This document shows, one piece after another, positions 1 to 7,550 of a stretch of 36,654 nt of DNA. Every line of letters begins with the position of its first letter. Position 1 is the first letter of the stretch. This DNA comes from Candidatus Fermentithermobacillaceae bacterium DTU015 (GTDB lineage: Bacteria; Bacillota; Sulfobacillia; Fermentithermobacillales; Fermentithermobacillaceae): assembly GCA_001513185.1 (NCBI GenBank), contig LFST01000008.1, positions 82,721-119,374 on the forward strand, read 5' to 3'. The notes beneath the pieces are model-generated. The model did no database searches. It saw nothing but the letters and a program-made list of their open reading frames with translations, and was not told the origin of the DNA. The translations under genes and the position numbers were made by a program.

Positions 1-39
1 CTTGAAATGGCACCTGGCCGCTCGGGAGGGTATATATAG

Positions 40-1161
40 ATGATAATCGCTGATCTGCAGGACACGTTGGAGGGTGCATATCTGGCGCTTCCCATCCACG
101 GCGACGGCGGCAAACTCATGCTCGCTACCGGAACGCGGCTCACGAAAAATGTGATAAGGGCACTGAGGTCCCGGGGATACACCAAGGTAGTCATAAGAAA
201 ATCCCTGGTGCCCAATCTGAAGCCAAGTAACCCCATAAGCCACAGGACGCGGCTCCAAACAGAGACCGCACTTGATCAGGCTGCAAACCGGCTGCTGACA
301 GGCCAATCCCCTGACCTTAAGCAGGTTTTCGAGGCTGTGGACGCGATTATCGCAGATCTGTGGAGCAATTCAGGAATGTCCCGGGGCATCGTGTCAATAC
401 AGACGTACGACCGGAATACATACACCCACAGCATCAACGTATGCGTGCTAAGCATCGCTATAGGTGATACCCTGGGATGGCCTCTGAACAAACTCAGGGA
501 GCTGGGCACTGCCGCCTTGCTCCACGATATCGGCAAGATCCTCATACCGGTAGACTTGCTCAACAAGCCCGGCCCGCTTACTAACGAAGAATACGGGCTT
601 ATGAAGACCCATTGTGAAAAAGGCTGGGAGATCTTATGTGAATGCTTCAACGCCTGCGAGTATGTGGCCCGGGGCGCCCTGGAACATCATGAAAGGCTGG
701 ACGGATCAGGCTACCCAAGAGGCCTCACAGCCAGGGATATTTCGGATATCGGCAAGATCACTGCGGTCGCAGATGTCTACGACGCAATGACCGCAGACAG
801 GCCCCACAGAAAAGCAATTTTCCCCGAGACTGTGTATACCCACATGAACAAGTGTAAAGGGGTGCTCCTGGACACTGCTGCAGTAGACGCCCTTTTCAGC
901 AGGGTAGCCCTGTATCCCACAGGCACCATCCTGTCCTTGTGGGGCGGCTACATCGCGGTGGTCACAGGCCAAGATCCCCGCTCCAACCGCCGCCCTCTTG
1001 TACGGATCATCGGTGGCCCGGGCATTACCAAGCCCATTGACCTCGCACTGTATTCAAGGCCGGACATAAAAATCAACCTGCTGCTTAAAGATTACGTGCC
1101 CGATGGCAACCGGGTGATCGCAGGCGGTCTGGAGAACGTCAGTTCCAGTTCCGATTCCTAA
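40..1161 (+). CDS. HD-GYP domain phosphohydrolase (probable cyclic di-nucleotide phosphodiesterase)
   Basis: The 373-residue protein carries an HD-GYP domain at about residues 125-285. Visible motifs are HDIGK (H162, D163) and HHERLDGSGYP (residues 216-226), the metal-binding and GYP signatures of c-di-GMP phosphodiesterases. The first 60 residues resemble the short N-terminal segment common in Bacillota HD-GYP proteins, and about 85 residues follow the catalytic domain. No membrane segment or receiver domain is seen, so it is probably cytosolic. GGGAGGG lies 10 bases before the ATG. It precedes the redox-sensing module by 112 bases, but joint regulation is only a guess. Family assignment is secure; substrate (c-di-GMP or another cyclic dinucleotide) is inferred. 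Confidence 0.9.
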   Translation: MIIADLQDTLEGAYLALPIHGDGGKLMLATGTRLTKNVIRALRSRGYTKVVIRKSLVPNLKPSNPISHRTRLQTETALDQAANRLLTGQSPDLKQVFEAVDAIIADLWSNSGMSRGIVSIQTYDRNTYTHSINVCVLSIAIGDTLGWPLNKLRELGTAALLHDIGKILIPVDLLNKPGPLTNEEYGLMKTHCEKGWEILCECFNACEYVARGALEHHERLDGSGYPRGLTARDISDIGKITAVADVYDAMTADRPHRKAIFPETVYTHMNKCKGVLLDTAAVDALFSRVALYPTGTILSLWGGYIAVVTGQDPRSNRRPLVRIIGGPGITKPIDLALYSRPDIKINLLLKDYVPDGNRVIAGGLENVSSSSDS

Positions 1162-1212
1162 TGTAAGTCTTCTCCACTTGATTGCAAAATTTTCAGGTTG
1201 GGTATACACTGT

Positions 1213-1240
1213 TAAGTAAGTGAGCTAATTCACTAGCCAT
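1213..1240 (+). promoter_or_regulatory. Candidate promoter/operator upstream of the XRE-cupin gene
   Basis: TAAGTAAGT (1213-1221) and TAGCCAT (1234-1240) both recur upstream of the [2Fe-2S] gene, at 1868-1876 and 1884-1890. Between them lies an inverted repeat, AGTGA (1219-1223) and TCACT (1230-1234). CATAAT (1238-1243) and TATACA (1203-1208) could serve as -10 boxes, but neither has a convincing -35. An operator for the adjacent regulator is inferred, not shown. Confidence 0.3.
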
Positions 1241-1273
1241 AATCTACCACCCCAAGTGAGAGGAGGCGTGAGG

Positions 1274-1831
1274 ATGTCCATTGGCGAAAAGGTCCGCAGG
1301 ATCAGGCTGGCCCAAGGCTTGAGCATGAGAGAACTGGCCAAACAAGTGGGAGTATCGCCCAGTCTCATTTCACAGATTGAGCGCAACCAGGTGTCTCCTT
1401 CCTATTCTACCCTAAAAGGCCTAGCCAGGGCGCTTAGCGAAGATCCGTCAAGCCTCATCGATGACAAGACCCCTCTGGAATGGCTGCTGGTAAGCAAAGA
1501 CGGACGGCGCAACGTGTATACAGGCCAGGAAGGCGTCACCTTGGAGTTATTTGCATTCCCCGGCCCCAGAGACAGGCGGATGGATATTTACATGATTACC
1601 CTTCAACCTGGCGGAGTTTTCGTGGCAGACATGCTCTATACCGACAATTCCGACGGACAGGACGATTTCCTTTACGTAATTGCAGGCACAGCTAACATCA
1701 CCACAGACAGGCGCAGCATGACCGTCCAACACGATGAAGCATGCTACTTGACCTACGAGAATATCCAGTCTGTAGCCAACACCGATCAAATTCCAACCAA
1801 GCTTATCTGGTGCATCCACCGTATCTTGTAA
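1274..1831 (+). CDS. XRE-family transcriptional regulator with cupin sensor domain
   Basis: The 185-residue protein has an XRE helix-turn-helix at residues 1-65 (LAKQVGVSPSLISQIERNQV) followed by a cupin-type domain at about 80-185 (LQPGGVF, FLYVIAGTANI). This architecture is typical of small-molecule-responsive repressors or activators. The ATG at 1274 is chosen because AGAGGAGG lies 7 bases before it; a GTG 18 bases upstream has no ribosome-binding site. It immediately precedes the [2Fe-2S]/HydS/phosphatase set and shares promoter motifs with it, so it may control these genes and itself. Its ligand cannot be told from sequence. Confidence 0.88.
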   Translation: MSIGEKVRRIRLAQGLSMRELAKQVGVSPSLISQIERNQVSPSYSTLKGLARALSEDPSSLIDDKTPLEWLLVSKDGRRNVYTGQEGVTLELFAFPGPRDRRMDIYMITLQPGGVFVADMLYTDNSDGQDDFLYVIAGTANITTDRRSMTVQHDEACYLTYENIQSVANTDQIPTKLIWCIHRIL

Positions 1832-1867
1832 CAGCCGTGGCCTGAGATTTGGTGATTAGGACTTCGG

Positions 1868-1890
1868 TAAGTAAGTTGGACCATAGCCAT
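1868..1890 (+). promoter_or_regulatory. Second copy of the TAAGTAAGT / TAGCCAT motif pair
   Basis: TAAGTAAGT (1868-1876) and TAGCCAT (1884-1890) repeat the two elements found before the XRE-cupin gene, here 43-65 bases upstream of the [2Fe-2S] gene start. The gap between elements differs (7 bases here, 12 in the first copy), so a common binding site is only a hypothesis. Confidence 0.25.
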
Positions 1891-1932
1891 TCTGAAAATT
1901 CAGGCTTATCCAAACCCTCTGGAGGGCTGACC

Positions 1933-2178
1933 ATGGTAGAGGTAGAGGTTTGCGTTGGAAGTTCCTGCTTTCTGAGGGGTTCCCAAGAGGTAGTCAAGGC
2001 TTTTCAGCATCTCATAGAACAAAACTGTCCAGGACAGGCAGTACTCAAAGGCAGCTTCTGCATGGGCCAATGCACAGAAGGAGTTACAGTCAAAATCCAG
2101 GGCCGGCAATTTTGCTGCGTGACCCCTCAGGATGTCCCGGAATTATTTGAGAAGTACATTCTTCCACATATAGGGTGA
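1933..2178 (+). CDS. Thioredoxin-like [2Fe-2S] ferredoxin (NuoE-like)
   Basis: The 81-residue protein has the four-cysteine pattern of thioredoxin-fold [2Fe-2S] ferredoxins and the NuoE C-terminal domain: C7-x4-C12 and C43-x3-C47 (CVGSSC, CMGQC). The ATG at 1933 has GGAGGG six bases upstream; the longer reading frame back to 1849 lacks such a site and its extra residues look non-coding. It ends 6 bases before the HydS-like gene, so the two are almost certainly co-transcribed. A likely role is electron transfer to or from the hydrogenase-like protein, inferred from context. Confidence 0.85.
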   Translation: MVEVEVCVGSSCFLRGSQEVVKAFQHLIEQNCPGQAVLKGSFCMGQCTEGVTVKIQGRQFCCVTPQDVPELFEKYILPHIG

Positions 2179-2184
2179 TAGCCA

Positions 2185-3966
2185 ATGGATTTTATTGTAC
2201 GCACCCCCGCCAAGTGCAAAGACTGCTACAGATGTCTGAGAGAATGTCCGGTCAAAGCTATCCAAGTGGTACAAGAAGACGACGGCCCTGAAATGCACGT
2301 GGAGATCATCGAACACAGGTGTATCCTTGACGGCAAATGTATAACCGTTTGCCCTCAAAACGCAAAACAACCCAGGTCAGACATAAAGACAGTCAAAACC
2401 ATGCTGTCCCGGGGTTACAAGGTAGCGGCAACGGTCGCGCCGTCTTTCGCCGCACTCTTACCCCTGGATGAACCGCTCAAGCTCCCTGCCATCTTAAGGC
2501 AACTTGGGTTTGCCACGGTATCAGAGACGGCTTTCGGAGCAGAACTGGTGGCTAAAGCTCAGCGCAAATTGCTGGACCAAGGCAAAGGGCCTTACATCAC
2601 TAGCCCGTGCCCTGCCGTGGTAAACCTCGTGGAAAAGCATTACCCTGAAGCTATCCCCTACCTAACGCCCCTGGTTTCACCGGCAGTGGCATCTGCGAGA
2701 TATCTTAAAGCCCTGGATCCGGATGTGAAGGTGGTTTTCATAGGCCCGTGCGTGGCAAAGAAGGAAGAATGCACCAGGCCCGATGCGGCCTTATCAGTGG
2801 ATGTGGCCCTTACCTTCTTGGAACTTTGGTCGTGGGTTGAAGAAGCAGGTATCGATGTGGAATCGGTAGAACCTTCTGATTTTGATCCCCCCTACCCGGA
2901 TCTGGGAAGGCTGTTCCCCACCGAAGGCGGAATCATAAGGGCTGCCGGAATCGAAGGCAGCGTGGCTTCTTCCAAAGTGGTAATGGCTTCAGGCATAGAA
3001 AACTGCATCGAGATGATTTCCTACGTTACGTCAGGCAAAGCTTCCGTCGGCTTGGTCGACCTCATGGCTTGTAACGGAGGCTGCCTGGGGGGGCCAGGAG
3101 CGGCCAATGACCTTAACATTTTCGCCAGGCGCCAAAAACTCTTGGAATACTGGCACACCATGCGGTCCAAACATACCTCCGGCGGTAAACACACCGGCGA
3201 CGTGCACCTGCTTCCTGAATCCCATCTCTTCCGTACATATCGGAACAAGCAACCCAAGCCGGTTGAAGTACCGGAGGAAGCCATCAGGGAGATCCTAGCC
3301 GCAACGGGCAAATACTCCCCTGAAGATGAACTAAACTGCGGCGCATGCGGCTACCACAGCTGCCGCGACAAGGCAATAGCTTGTTACATGGGATACGCTG
3401 ACCCGGTGATGTGCATCCCCTACATGAAACAGAGGGCGGAGTCCATGGCCAACTTGATTGTATCAGCGATTCCCAGCGCGATTTTCGTGGTTTCCCCCGA
3501 CGGGCGTATCCTCGACGTAAACAGGCTCGCTCAGGTGCTGGCCAAGGTGCCCCTCCGGGACTTAATCGGGATGAACATCGAGCAGATCTTGCCGCCTGAC
3601 TTGTGCTCCCACCTGGACGAGATGCAAGACGATGAAGATGTATACCGTGGGCTCTCCCAATTTGGCGGAAGGTGGTTTGACGTTACGATTTTCTCTGAAC
3701 CCACCCAAAGGGTTAAAGTGATAATACTTACCGACAAGAGCAAGGAGATCCAGGACAGGGAGCGCCTTATCCAGCTTAGGAACGAAACCCTGGGCAGGGT
3801 CGAACAGGTGATCAACAAACAGATGCAAGTCGCGCAGAAAGTGGCCGGCTTGCTCGGGGAAACCACTGCAGAGACCAAAGGCACTCTGAGCCAATTGGTA
3901 AAGATTCTAAAGGACGAAACCAGCACGGGGATGGGACGGGGTGACGCCAATGGCTCTCAAGATTGA
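2185..3966 (+). CDS. [FeFe]-hydrogenase-like sensory protein (HydS type) with 4Fe-4S and PAS domains
   Basis: The 593-residue protein has, in order: a ferredoxin domain (C11, C14, C17, C21, then C46, C52, C56), an H-cluster domain (about 75-330), a four-cysteine Fe-S domain (C385, C388, C393, C410), a PAS domain (about 422-515) and a helical tail (520-575). H-cluster motifs are TSPCPA (139-144), GPCVAKKEE (187-195) and DLMACNGGCLGG (292-303), so all four H-cluster cysteines are present (C142, C189, C296, C300). The usual proton-relay cysteine before C142 is proline, and one cysteine of the second ferredoxin cluster is Asp49. The PAS tail and the adjacent phosphatase match the putative sensory group C [FeFe] hydrogenases. 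Sensing of H2 or redox state is more likely than bulk H2 turnover, by inference. Maturases HydEFG are not in the window. Confidence 0.88.
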   Translation: MDFIVRTPAKCKDCYRCLRECPVKAIQVVQEDDGPEMHVEIIEHRCILDGKCITVCPQNAKQPRSDIKTVKTMLSRGYKVAATVAPSFAALLPLDEPLKLPAILRQLGFATVSETAFGAELVAKAQRKLLDQGKGPYITSPCPAVVNLVEKHYPEAIPYLTPLVSPAVASARYLKALDPDVKVVFIGPCVAKKEECTRPDAALSVDVALTFLELWSWVEEAGIDVESVEPSDFDPPYPDLGRLFPTEGGIIRAAGIEGSVASSKVVMASGIENCIEMISYVTSGKASVGLVDLMACNGGCLGGPGAANDLNIFARRQKLLEYWHTMRSKHTSGGKHTGDVHLLPESHLFRTYRNKQPKPVEVPEEAIREILAATGKYSPEDELNCGACGYHSCRDKAIACYMGYADPVMCIPYMKQRAESMANLIVSAIPSAIFVVSPDGRILDVNRLAQVLAKVPLRDLIGMNIEQILPPDLCSHLDEMQDDEDVYRGLSQFGGRWFDVTIFSEPTQRVKVIILTDKSKEIQDRERLIQLRNETLGRVEQVINKQMQVAQKVAGLLGETTAETKGTLSQLVKILKDETSTGMGRGDANGSQD

Positions 3967-5101
3967 CGTAGGCAAAGCACTGCTCCCCAAGAAAGGCGAA
4001 GAGCTTCCCGGGGATACCATAGAAGTAGGTTCCTCTGAATCATCCACCGTGGTGGTGCTGTCAGACGGGCTCGGCAGCGGCGTAAAAGCCAACATCCTGT
4101 CCTCTCTCACGGCCAAGATGACGGTAGGTATGCTCAAGTACGGCTGTGACCTCAGCGAGGTCATTCAAACCCTGGCAGGCACATTACCCGTGTGCGAGGT
4201 AAGGCACATCGCTTATTCCACCTTCACAATACTTCAGGTGTTCGATGATGGCCGGGCCTACCTTGCAGAATACGACAACCCGCCGGCGATCATCGGGCGC
4301 GGTGGCACCATAACCCATGTACCTAGGAACACCAGGGTCATCTCCGGCAGGAAGATAAACGAGGCCTACTTTGAGCTGGACGAAGACAGCTGGGTAGTGC
4401 TAGTCTCTGATGGAGTGATCCACGCAGGCATCGGCGGCATATGGAACCTTGGCTGGACCCATGAGCGGGTCCAAACCTATGTTTCCAGGGTAATCACGAC
4501 ATTTGATGATGCCCAGGAGATGTGCGACGACCTTTGCCACGTGTGTCAGCGGTTGTATGCAGGAGAAATCGGGGATGATGTAGCAGTGGCCACGGTTATG
4601 GTGCGGAAACCTCGGTACCTTACGCTCATGATCGGCTTGCCCAAGGACAAGTCCAAAGACAGGGAGATGCTTGCCCAGTTCATGGCCCGGGAAGGCAAGC
4701 GGGCGGTTGCAGGCGGTTCAACCAGCCAGATGGTAGCCAGGGAGCTTGGGCGCGAACTTAGGGTGAACCTGGGTTCAATGGTGGACGGTATACCCCCTAC
4801 CGGGTACATAGAAGGCATAGACCTGGTGGTAGAAGGCACGTTGACTATAGAAAGGACCCTGAAATACTTGAGGGAAGACAGAAAAAAAGTATCCCTTATG
4901 TACAAACCCGACGGTGCGTCAAGACTGTGCGCCGCCTTGCTTGAAGCCGACGACATCCACATACTCATGGGTACGGCAGTCAACCCTGCCCATCAAAGCC
5001 CTGACTTACCTGAAGCTCTGCAGCTTAAGAGCAGGATGGTAGAAGAGCTTTCCAAGATATTGACTGAGAAGGGCAAGAAAGTCACGGTCACAAGGTTTTG
5101 A
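3950..5101 (+). CDS. SpoIIE/PP2C-type serine/threonine phosphatase linked to HydS
   Basis: The 383-residue protein has a SpoIIE-like PP2C domain at about residues 1-220. Putative metal-binding positions are seen in VLSDGLGSG (D39), LVSDGVIHAG (D154) and IGDDVAVA (D209, D210). Residues 222-383 form a second region of no recognised family (MIGLPKDKSKD, IPPTGYIEGIDLVVEGTLT). The ATG at 3950 is preferred, with GGGG nine bases upstream; a GTG at 3941 is possible. The gene overlaps the end of the HydS-like gene by 17 bases, indicating translational coupling. The phosphatase is the likely output of the PAS/hydrogenase sensor. Its target protein is unknown, and no kinase or anti-sigma partner is in the window. 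Confidence 0.87.
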   Translation: MALKIDVGKALLPKKGEELPGDTIEVGSSESSTVVVLSDGLGSGVKANILSSLTAKMTVGMLKYGCDLSEVIQTLAGTLPVCEVRHIAYSTFTILQVFDDGRAYLAEYDNPPAIIGRGGTITHVPRNTRVISGRKINEAYFELDEDSWVVLVSDGVIHAGIGGIWNLGWTHERVQTYVSRVITTFDDAQEMCDDLCHVCQRLYAGEIGDDVAVATVMVRKPRYLTLMIGLPKDKSKDREMLAQFMAREGKRAVAGGSTSQMVARELGRELRVNLGSMVDGIPPTGYIEGIDLVVEGTLTIERTLKYLREDRKKVSLMYKPDGASRLCAALLEADDIHILMGTAVNPAHQSPDLPEALQLKSRMVEELSKILTEKGKKVTVTRF

Positions 5102-5111
5102 GTTTGTAGAC

Positions 5112-5150
5112 CGGCAGGTGGGACCAAGCTTGTTCCCACCTGCCGTTTTC
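5112..5150 (+). terminator. Rho-independent terminator after the phosphatase gene
   Basis: A perfect 12-base inverted repeat (CGGCAGGTGGGA at 5112-5123, its complement at 5134-5145) is followed by TTTTC. It ends the plus-strand signalling operon and sits between it and the convergent kbl gene. There is no T-run on the minus strand. Confidence 0.9.
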
Positions 5151-5164
5151 TCATGACCAACCCA

Positions 5165-6346
5165 CTAGCTCAAAACACCCAGTTCTTTTGCGGTTTCTAC
5201 AAATTTCTCCAGGGCAAAATCCAGGTCTTGTTTTGAGTGGGCAGCAGACACCATGCAGCGTATCCTGGCTTTGCCCCTGGGCACCGTCGGATAGCTTATC
5301 GACTGGGCAAATATGCCTTTTTCAAACAGTTTCTTGGAGAATTCACTGGCCAACTTGGCTTCGCCCAGCATCACAGGGGTAATCGGCGTTTGGGTCCCGC
5401 CTGTGTCAAACCCGGCTTCCTTAAGCCCCTTCTGGAAGTAGGCGGCGTTATCCCACAGTGTCTTTACAGGCTCATCGCTTTCAAGCAGCATATCCACTGC
5501 GGCAATGGCTGCTGCGGTATCGGCTGGGGTGAGCCCTGAGCTGAACAAGAACGGCCGTGCCCGCTGCCTGAGGTAGTCAATGAGCACTTCCGGACCGGTT
5601 ACGAAGCCGCCCATCACACCAAATGCTTTGGACAAGGTGCCGACCTCGATGTCAACCCTGCCTTCCAGTCTAAAGTGGTTCACAATACCCCTGCCGCTGT
5701 CGCCCAGCACCCCTTCGCCGTGGGCATCGTCAACCATGACAATGGCGCCAAATTCATCTGCAATCTCAACTATCTCAGGAAGGGGAGCGATGTCTCCGTC
5801 CATGCTGAACACGCCGTCGGTGACGATGAGCATCCTCCGGGCAGAATCCTTATGTTCAATGATCTTGTTCCTCAGGTCATCCACGTCGTTGTGCTGGTAC
5901 CTTACCACATCGGCCCTCGACAGCCTGCAACCATCGATGATGCTGGCGTGGTTCAGCTCGTCTGAAAAGATTACATCACCCCTGCCGGTGATCGCCGGGA
6001 TTACCGCCGTGTTGGCAGAAAATCCAGCCTGCAGCACTATACATGCCGGGGCATGCTTGAAATCTGCCAGTTTCCTTTCGAGTTCCAGATGGATGGTCTG
6101 GGTGCCTGCGATGCTCCGCACCGCACCAGGGCCAACGCCGTACTCGTCAATTGCTTTCTTGGCAGCCTCTTTGAGTCTCGGGTGATCGGCAAATCCCAGG
6201 TAGTTGTTTGAACACAGGTTAAGCACTTTCCGTCCATCAACAACAAACCAGGCGCCTTGGGGGCCGTCTATTGTCCTGATGACGTTAAACAAACCTTGCT
6301 CTTTCAAAGCGCCGAGTTCCTCAGAAAGAAACTCTAACTTAGACAT
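5165..6346 (-). CDS. kbl: Glycine C-acetyltransferase (2-amino-3-ketobutyrate CoA ligase)
   Basis: The 393-residue PLP-dependent alpha-oxoamine synthase has its Schiff-base lysine at K240 in TLSKAFG and the cofactor motif [10 protein letters not shown] (204-212). [14 protein letters not shown] and the SNNYLG substrate region are typical of Kbl. It cleaves 2-amino-3-ketobutyrate with CoA to glycine and acetyl-CoA in threonine breakdown. AKB ligase and 8-amino-7-oxononanoate synthase are close relatives. Kbl is favoured by overall sequence (opening [20 protein letters not shown]) and by the lack of biotin genes nearby, but threonine dehydrogenase is not adjacent either. AAAGGGG precedes the ATG. 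It has its own promoter-like sequence at 6406-6435. Confidence 0.88.
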   Translation of the reverse strand: MSKLEFLSEELGALKEQGLFNVIRTIDGPQGAWFVVDGRKVLNLCSNNYLGFADHPRLKEAAKKAIDEYGVGPGAVRSIAGTQTIHLELERKLADFKHAPACIVLQAGFSANTAVIPAITGRGDVIFSDELNHASIIDGCRLSRADVVRYQHNDVDDLRNKIIEHKDSARRMLIVTDGVFSMDGDIAPLPEIVEIADEFGAIVMVDDAHGEGVLGDSGRGIVNHFRLEGRVDIEVGTLSKAFGVMGGFVTGPEVLIDYLRQRARPFLFSSGLTPADTAAAIAAVDMLLESDEPVKTLWDNAAYFQKGLKEAGFDTGGTQTPITPVMLGEAKLASEFSKKLFEKGIFAQSISYPTVPRGKARIRCMVSAAHSKQDLDFALEKFVETAKELGVLS

Positions 6347-6405
6347 AAGCTAAACCCCTTTCCTATTGGTTGCCGGCCCAGCTGACTTACAGGAATATTT
6401 TGGCC

Positions 6406-6435
6406 ATTAGATGGAATTCTACTTTCAAGTGTCAA
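6406..6435 (-). promoter_or_regulatory. Sigma-A type promoter for kbl
   Basis: On the minus strand TTGACA (6435-6430, perfect -35) is separated by 18 bases from TCTAAT (6411-6406, five of six -10 matches). Predicted transcription start is near 6399, about 53 bases before the kbl start codon. Confidence 0.65.
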
Positions 6436-6470
6436 TTCCTGCCGGGCGAACCGGCGCCTTTGAAGCCCCT

Positions 6471-7451
6471 TTAGGTGTAGAACACAACTATATCCCCGTC
6501 GTTGAGCACGTGATCCCTGGGGACCATCTGGCCATCGAACACACCTGTGCCCCAAACCCGGGCATATTTGAGGTTTTCAGCTATTTCCTTGTGGATTTCT
6601 GCTGCCGCTTCCATCACTGTAGTGCCTTTATCCAGGACGAAGGGTTCAGAATAGTCCACCTTGCCACCTGGCGGCCGGGTAAAAACACGGATCTTGCCCA
6701 GAAGCTCAAAGAACACCCTGGCAACTAAGGTGGATAATCCGTCCCCTGTAAGTGCCGAACACGGGATGATCTCCATAGTATCCCCGACTATTTCCCGGAA
6801 AAGCTCGAGCCGGGTGAGCGCCCCCGGTGCATCGATCTTGTTGGCGGCGCACATAGCGGGCTTTTCGGTAAAATTCCTTTCACCCTGATTCTTGATCCTC
6901 ACGTTGTTTTGCTCCATGAGGTTTATAAGGGTCTCGTATTGGTCGAGCACATCGTCGTCGCCCATATCGAAAACAAGCAAGAGCCCATCGGCCATCCGCA
7001 TCATGGCCCACACCCACGGTTGTGCAGTCTCTAGAGCTATGGGAGGCATATCTATGAACTGAACCTGGATATTCTCCCAACGGGCCATACCCGGAAGAGG
7101 CATCCTGGTCGTAAACGGATAATCAGCAACCTCAGGCTCAGCCTTGGACACGCTTTTTAGCAACATCGACTTGCCTGAATTGGGAGGGCCAACCAGGAGT
7201 ACTTGCCCTGCGCCTTCTTTATCGATCCTGTAAAACTCTTTCCTGGCAGGGCCCTTCCTTGCAGCAGACTTGAGCTCTTTCCTCAGTTTTGACATCTGCC
7301 GCTTGATTTGAGCTTGCATCTTCTCCGTAGCTTTGTGCTTCGGGATTGTAGCAAGCATTTCCTCAAGCGCTGCAAGCTTTTCTTCGGAGGTTATGGCCTG
7401 CTCGTGTCGCTTCTTGGCAGCAAGGAATTCAGGGGTCAAGTTGGCTGACAC
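6471..7451 (-). CDS. DRG/Obg-like GTPase with C-terminal TGS domain
   Basis: The 326-residue protein has an N-terminal helical segment (IPKHKATEKMQAQIKRQMSK) like that of DRG GTPases. A G domain follows, with P-loop GPPNSGKS (88-95), G3-like DMPP (134-137), NKID (204-207) and SAL (232-234), then a TGS domain at about 255-326. TGS GTPases of this type bind RNA or ribosomes; the exact role of the bacterial form is not established. G3 lacks the usual glycine. The start is GTG at 7451, with AGGAGGT nine bases upstream; no ATG fits. It lies 99 bases downstream of addA and 124 bases upstream of kbl. Confidence 0.82.
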   Translation of the reverse strand: MSANLTPEFLAAKKRHEQAITSEEKLAALEEMLATIPKHKATEKMQAQIKRQMSKLRKELKSAARKGPARKEFYRIDKEGAGQVLLVGPPNSGKSMLLKSVSKAEPEVADYPFTTRMPLPGMARWENIQVQFIDMPPIALETAQPWVWAMMRMADGLLLVFDMGDDDVLDQYETLINLMEQNNVRIKNQGERNFTEKPAMCAANKIDAPGALTRLELFREIVGDTMEIIPCSALTGDGLSTLVARVFFELLGKIRVFTRPPGGKVDYSEPFVLDKGTTVMEAAAEIHKEIAENLKYARVWGTGVFDGQMVPRDHVLNDGDIVVFYT

Positions 7452-7535
7452 TTCTCGACCACCTCCTCATGGCTCAGATTTGGGCGTTGCGCCCACATTA
7501 CTACTTTACGGGCAATTTGCACTCCTGACAAGAAC

Positions 7536-7548
7536 AGCCCCCAGGGCT
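7536..7548 (-). terminator. Small hairpin downstream of addA
   Basis: AGCCC and GGGCT with a 3-base loop, followed on the minus strand by the T-rich GTTCTTGTC, lie two bases after the addA stop codon. A second hairpin with six-base arms (TGGGCG / CGCCCA, 7481-7495) follows before the GTPase gene. The first is a weak terminator candidate; the second may belong to the GTPase leader. Confidence 0.3.
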
Positions 7549-7550
7549 TA

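Noticed and set aside
1892..1903. CTGAA-AA-TTCAG palindrome, similar to CTGAA-A-TTCAG at 19503-19513
   Set aside because: Two short AT-rich dyads in unrelated intergenic regions; spacing differs and chance is a fair explanation.
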